Origin: Rotaria sp. Silwood1 | Lineage: Eukaryota; Rotifera; Eurotatoria; Philodinida; Philodinidae | NCBI GenBank assembly: GCA_905250075.1 | Contig: CAJNOP010000044.1 | Coordinates: forward strand, 124,001 to 188,000 | Direction: 5' to 3' | DNA length: 64,000 nt | Part shown: positions 63,635-64,000 of the stretch, in pieces | Position numbering within the stretch: position 1 is the first letter of the stretch | Layout: every line of letters begins with the position of its first letter | The notes under the pieces: model-generated | Seen by the model: the letters and a program-made list of their open reading frames with translations, nothing else | Database searches by the model: none | What the model was told of the DNA's origin: nothing | Program-made: the position numbers and the translations under genes

Positions 63635-63846
63635 ATGATCATGAATAACGAAAATTTCTTTTTAAAACCTCAATCAAATATTCGATTCTTATTAATTACA
63701 GCTAATACTGGTACAGTATTTGAAAAGGTATCTTTACTTTTACTTTTTCTTTTTCCTATTCTATATGTTTATATCCGCTTTTTTTTTCTTCTTTTTCTTT
63801 TTTCTAGCCCGAATTATTAAATGCATGGATGACCGAATTCGCAAAT
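63635..63846 (+). CDS. INPP5A: Type I inositol polyphosphate 5-phosphatase, first two exons
   Basis: Exon 1 (63635-63727, 31 codons) encodes FLLITANTGTVFEK, matching the conserved start of INPP5A (LLVTANVGSLFD type). Exon 2 (63808-63846) encodes PELLNAWMTEFAN, matching the following segment, and ends at a GTAAGT donor. The gene runs off the window; catalytic motifs are not reached. The enzyme removes the 5-phosphate of inositol 1,4,5-trisphosphate, ending calcium signals. A second in-frame ATG at 63641 could also serve as start. Confidence 0.75.
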
Positions 63847-64000
63847 GTAAGTTACATTAAGAGAGTATCATTTATCAAAAGTATATAAATATACTAAAAA
63901 AAAAAACGAACGTGATTTCATCGTCGTTTCTATTTTAAAGTAACGAGACGAACAAAAATGGCAGAGACATGAGAAAAAAAAATCGCGATAAGCACGATAA

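Overview
The window reads as animal nuclear DNA, most likely from a bdelloid rotifer. It is AT-rich, with mostly short GT-AG introns and typical metazoan genes (NR5A nuclear receptor, innexin, tubulin-glutamate carboxypeptidase, axonemal dynein chain). Degenerate arrays built on TGTGGG, the telomeric hexamer known from bdelloids, and an intronless bacterial-type glycerophosphotransferase-like gene support the bdelloid reading. The species cannot be named from sequence alone.

Positions 1-5200 look like accessory or subtelomeric DNA. They hold the 3' part of an EGF-repeat seven-helix receptor with higher GC than the rest, a TGTGGG-like array, a broken LTR-retrotransposon gag with one putative LTR, several minisatellites, and a pair of telomere-like arrays facing each other head to head at about 4915.

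From 5337 the window is gene-rich, core-like and very AT-rich. In order: DNAI4/WDR78 (-), a possible EF-hand gene remnant (-), NR5A/FTZ-F1 (+), a KChIP-type calcium sensor (-), an innexin (-), AGBL4/CCP6 (-), NPEPPS (+), a single-exon CDP-glycerol glycerophosphotransferase-like gene (+), WDR44 (+), and the first two exons of INPP5A (+). DNAI4 and AGBL4 both serve cilia and microtubules, the KChIP-like protein and innexin suggest excitable or coupled cells, and WDR44 and INPP5A belong to trafficking and inositol signalling. No operon logic is evident except the very tight tandem of the glycerophosphotransferase-like gene and WDR44, whose intergenic gap ends in a strong 3' splice acceptor.

The most interesting points are: the head-to-head telomere-like arrays; the probable horizontally acquired intronless gene; phase-compatible alternative first exons in NR5A and the KChIP gene; an alternative C-terminus in the innexin; and a set of foldback elements (two well preserved with TA flanks, two decayed). 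Exon boundaries come from reading GT-AG sites and reading frame by eye and may be off by a few bases where not stated exactly. For NR5A and the innexin the summed exon lengths are divisible by three.
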